Source: Candidatus Aminicenantota bacterium (GTDB lineage: Bacteria; Acidobacteriota; Aminicenantia; UBA2199). From it: a stretch of 9,891 nucleotides of DNA. Positions 7,399 to 9,891 of the stretch are shown in pieces. The stretch is from contig JAGLQA010000425.1 of NCBI GenBank assembly GCA_023137075.1, positions 1-9,891 of the forward strand, read 5' to 3'. The notes beneath the pieces are model-generated. The model made no database searches and was not told the DNA's origin. It saw only the letters and a list, made by a program, of their open reading frames with translations. The position numbers and the translations under genes are program-made. The stretch's first letter is position 1. Every line of letters begins with the position of its first letter.

Positions 7399-9774
7399 TT
7401 AATTCTCCATTAATAAATTCAAAACTTCAATATAGTCTACATCTTCTCTCAAAGAGATATTATCAAGGCCTGCCACCAGGTCAACCCAGATAATTTTATT
7501 TTTATTCTCCTGCAGTGTTCTGAGAATGTTAGCAAATTTCTCCCTGGAGATACCGAAGAGCTTGTAAGGTCCTCCCTCCTGTCCTTTTTTATACAAATCG
7601 CTTACGGTAAAGCTGTATCGAGACTTGTCTTTTGCAAAGCGATACAAAGCATAGGCAACTGAAATGGAATGAATCGTATCGGTCCCTTTTTTCTTCACTA
7701 ATTTTATCGTTTTGCCTTTCTTTTCGATCAGACCGATCTTTAAAACCGATCCTAAGGGACTCTCGTCAAAAGTATTAACTAATGCACCTAAAGCATTGGA
7801 TAAGGTTCTTTCTTTCATGTTTTGAAAGGAATTTTGCAGGATAGCAAGCAAATCCTTTTTCGGATAGGAATCTCCCCAATTTATTTCATCCACGTACCAT
7901 TTTACTATGACCGAGTTGTAATACATGTTTACCCAGGCTATTTCCCAGACGAAATTAAAATCCTCGGCAACCTTATTTCTTAATTTTAATCCGATCCGAT
8001 TCGGTTCTTTATTTTCCCGGTTTAAAAACTCCGCATCTCTTAACCAGTTAATGACTGCCGGTACCTGTTTAGAACCTAATAAATTATCGGATTCGAACCA
8101 ATTGTCGATATTGTTCAGGTAACCCCGCAGCCACTTTTCTCTTAATCCGAAACCTGAATATTTATCGATTCCCGATGTTCTTGTCATTTTGATTCCTCCT
8201 TCAAAAACACTTATCGATTTTGCCATCAAACAACCCTTTTCGGTAAAATTAAAACAATTACCACAGTGGGAACATTTGTTCATGTCAATTTTTACTGCCG
8301 GCACAACTGATAAGGCGCCGGACGGACACTCAACTTCACAGGATTCACAATGGATACAATAAGTTGTTTTATATACGATTTTTTTAAGTTTATTAATGAA
8401 AATCGGGTCTCGATATGAGTCCATCACAATAAATTTCAATTTTATATTATTAGTTTTATTGCTTTGCTCGAGAGAGAATTTAAAAATTTCATTCTTAATT
8501 TTTATCTCTCCGAAAATCTTTCCATTTTCTTCCTTAAAGATAACTTCTCCGATTGCCTTTATCCATTCAAAAATATTTTCATTTGGGTTTGTTAGTATAA
8601 CATCAAAATCGGGTTTTTGTTTTATTATGTCTAACCTTGAATTTCCGATATCAAGTCCTCTTCCACCTGAACGCGTCTTCCACTTTCCTTCTTTAATGTA
8701 GGTGGTTCTATCTTTTACGCCCATTCCCTTAATTTGTTCATCAATCACTTGCAGGTACTTATCCATTAAATCCGGGTGTGTTTTTTTCAGGATAAATTCC
8801 GACCAGGATGAAGAAAATGGACAAACACCGCATCCTACTCGAGACAATCCATCCCTATATCCCTGGTTGATAGGGAGATTCCGATAAAAAATATAGAGAT
8901 ATACTTCTGCTAAGTTCCAGTATAAAATCGGTCTAGCATTAATATTTGTGGCGTGCTTTACCCCTTTACCGATCCTATTGTATTGCCCCCGCTGCGTACT
9001 CTCTTCAGCCCTGACTCCCTCGAAAACCAATACGACCGGTTGTTTTCCGGTCGAATGAATGTTTTTAAGCAGTCTCCCGAAAGGAGCCGTTTTTGTTACA
9101 GAACAGCACCACCTATGCATCCTGCTGGGAGCCCCGAATTTTTTCCAATACTCAAGTGTTCCGTGTTCGTTTTTTGCAAGGTGAAATTCTAACCCGGGAT
9201 ATAATGATTGATAGATTTCTTTCGTTTTATGATATGTAGCAATTGAAGATGGGAGTTCCATATCCGTATCAGAATAGACAACAATATAATCGTCAGGTGG
9301 AATTATCCTGCTTACCAGGTCTAAAATTACCTGCGAATCTTTTCCGCTACTGAATGAAGCCACAAACATATCAACTTTGTTTTGTTCCCTGCGATATATT
9401 TTAAATGTATGCTCGATAAAATCCATCGCTTCGTTTTCTAAAACAAAAATAGCATCTTTATTTTTTTCAACCACAGCATCTATATCGATTGGATTCAATT
9501 TTAGCTGCTTCCCATCATCGGTTAATAACATTTGAGGTTCTTCGAAAACATTACCGCCTTTGATTTCCGCAATCATCTCTCCTTTATAAAAATATCTGCG
9601 ATCCACAGCCCATAGCAGTGGATTTTCAGATGCGGGATACGCCCAATACTTGTTTAGCCCAAGCAAATCAAGTTCTTCGAAAAAAACCGGCCTCGGTGGT
9701 GTAGTTCTATTTGTGGTTATTTTATCCGTTAATATTATACCGTTTGTTCCGACATCCCATATTATTTTGTACAT
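7399..9774 (-). CDS. brxP: BrxP: PAPS reductase-like PP-loop protein fused to 2x[4Fe-4S] ferredoxin and DUF4007-like domains
   Basis: This 791-residue protein is the signature gene of type 4 BREX. Residues 1-110 form an N-terminal domain of unclear fold (motif RRYFYKGE, 59-66). The adenylyl-binding PP-loop is SSGKDS (142-147), followed by YSDTDMELP (167-175) and EGVRAEES (252-259). Two cysteine pairs, RWCC (221-224) and GCGVCP (314-319), match the CC...CxxC pattern that binds [4Fe-4S] in assimilatory APS reductase and DndC-like enzymes. A ferredoxin part follows: CxxCxxCxxxCP (473-484) and CxxCxxCx7C (501-515). Residues about 533-791 (SGFGLREKWL at 540-549) look like DUF4007, known from BREX and phosphorothioation loci. 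The likely role is sulfur activation or transfer to DNA, or a related modification step; substrate and sulfur donor are not shown. The ATG is forced because an in-frame TGA lies three codons upstream; the SD is weak (GAGAA, 9785-9781). An ordinary PAPS reductase is unlikely given the fusion and neighbours. Confidence 0.88.
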   Translation of the reverse strand: MYKIIWDVGTNGIILTDKITTNRTTPPRPVFFEELDLLGLNKYWAYPASENPLLWAVDRRYFYKGEMIAEIKGGNVFEEPQMLLTDDGKQLKLNPIDIDAVVEKNKDAIFVLENEAMDFIEHTFKIYRREQNKVDMFVASFSSGKDSQVILDLVSRIIPPDDYIVVYSDTDMELPSSIATYHKTKEIYQSLYPGLEFHLAKNEHGTLEYWKKFGAPSRMHRWCCSVTKTAPFGRLLKNIHSTGKQPVVLVFEGVRAEESTQRGQYNRIGKGVKHATNINARPILYWNLAEVYLYIFYRNLPINQGYRDGLSRVGCGVCPFSSSWSEFILKKTHPDLMDKYLQVIDEQIKGMGVKDRTTYIKEGKWKTRSGGRGLDIGNSRLDIIKQKPDFDVILTNPNENIFEWIKAIGEVIFKEENGKIFGEIKIKNEIFKFSLEQSNKTNNIKLKFIVMDSYRDPIFINKLKKIVYKTTYCIHCESCEVECPSGALSVVPAVKIDMNKCSHCGNCFNFTEKGCLMAKSISVFEGGIKMTRTSGIDKYSGFGLREKWLRGYLNNIDNWFESDNLLGSKQVPAVINWLRDAEFLNRENKEPNRIGLKLRNKVAEDFNFVWEIAWVNMYYNSVIVKWYVDEINWGDSYPKKDLLAILQNSFQNMKERTLSNALGALVNTFDESPLGSVLKIGLIEKKGKTIKLVKKKGTDTIHSISVAYALYRFAKDKSRYSFTVSDLYKKGQEGGPYKLFGISREKFANILRTLQENKNKIIWVDLVAGLDNISLREDVDYIEVLNLLMEN
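7404..7408 (-). promoter_or_regulatory. Ribosome binding site of brxC
   Basis: GGAGA lies inside the last codons of brxP, 8 bases before the brxC ATG. It is a good match to the anti-SD and supports the ATG at 7395. Because it sits before the brxP TAA, ribosomes finishing brxP could reinitiate directly. Confidence 0.75.
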
Positions 9775-9806
9775 GAAAGATTCTCAACATTTATTTTTTA
9801 AGGCTT

Positions 9807-9835
9807 ATTCTACAGTAAATCAAAGTGGATTTCAA
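9807..9835 (-). promoter_or_regulatory. Sigma70-like promoter of the brx operon
   Basis: On the minus strand a TTGAAA box (9835-9830) is followed by a 17-base spacer and a TAGAAT box (9812-9807). Each box is one or two mismatches from the bacterial sigma70 consensus, and the spacing is ideal. The -10 box ends 32 bases before the brxP ATG, leaving a 5' leader of about 25 bases that is AT-rich (a run of A at about 9800-9795). No clear operator palindrome or riboswitch fold is visible. As the other three genes abut, this promoter probably drives the whole operon. The match is by eye only. Confidence 0.6.
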
Positions 9836-9891
9836 CAATAAACCATAAAGCATTCGGGGTCGCGTCTCAACAGGCCGTCCGAGAACTCCGA
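9832..9891 (-). other. Possible tail of an upstream gene, cut by the window edge
   Basis: Read on the minus strand from the window edge, one frame is open for 19 codons and ends at TGA (9834-9832). The last residues read PECFMVYC. The stretch is GC-rich compared with the operon. It could be the C-terminus of a neighbouring gene, but a stop-free run of 19 codons in GC-rich DNA also arises by chance, and a plus-strand frame is open here too. Its stop overlaps the -35 box proposed for the operon promoter. I do not recognise a family. Confidence 0.15.

Noticed and set aside
8396..8887. Plus-strand open frames of 101 and 61 codons opposite brxP
   Set aside because: They lie antisense to the well-supported PP-loop/ferredoxin coding frame, are rich in Phe, Ile and Ser as expected from reversed Lys/Asp/Glu codons, and have no SD or recognisable motif.
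7399..9774. Assimilatory PAPS/APS reductase (CysH) or Dnd-system DndC
   Set aside because: The extra N-terminal domain, two ferredoxin sets and DUF4007-like domain, plus neighbours brxC, pglZ and brxL and absence of dndD/E, fit BrxP better.
9650..9841. Plus-strand open frame of 63 codons across the brxP start and promoter
   Set aside because: Mostly antisense to the brxP N-terminus, with no SD and no protein-like motif.

Overview
The window carries one compact minus-strand operon of four genes, read from right to left. In transcription order they are a PAPS-reductase/ferredoxin/DUF4007 fusion (brxP, 9774-7399), a 1125-residue P-loop ATPase (brxC, 7395-4018), a PglZ-domain protein (pglZ, 4006-1652) and a BrxL-type AAA+ ATPase (brxL, 1655-225, probably extending to 59 through a frameshift). 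This order and content match the type 4 BREX phage-defence cassette of the published BREX classification (brxP-brxC-pglZ-brxL). The assignment rests on motifs read directly from the sequence plus family knowledge; no database search was possible.

Gene spacing is tight. There are 3 bases between brxP and brxC, 11 bases between brxC and the preferred pglZ start, and a 4-base TTGA overlap between pglZ and brxL. I see no internal terminator. A sigma70-like promoter (TTGAAA, 17-bp spacer, TAGAAT) lies 32 bases upstream of brxP and is the only convincing promoter, so the four genes are probably one transcript. The window has no methyltransferase (PglX), cysteine desulfurase, tRNA, rRNA, CRISPR array or insertion sequence.

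The likely logic of the system is as follows. BrxP, with a PP-loop and up to three iron-sulfur clusters, would mark host DNA using sulfur chemistry related to DndC, or would sense such a mark. BrxC, PglZ and BrxL would form the ATP-driven machinery that recognises or blocks unmarked phage DNA. The motifs are seen; the division of labour is inferred.

The most notable anomaly is at the 3' end of brxL. The frame stops at TAG (225-227) immediately after a TTTT run, and a protein-like reading frame of 55 further residues continues in the +1 frame to a TGA at 59-61. It could be a real frameshift mutation, a homopolymer sequencing error, or +1 recoding at a TTT-TAG site that resembles the prfB arrangement.

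The organism cannot be named. The DNA is AT-rich. Two good Shine-Dalgarno sites (before brxC and brxL) and a TTG start argue for a bacterium that uses SD-led initiation, and against a typical Bacteroidetes. The outermost 13 bases on the left and about 47 bases on the right look more GC-rich than the interior, which hints at an AT-rich defence island in a richer background, but the flanks are too short to be sure. CCGG is strikingly frequent throughout.
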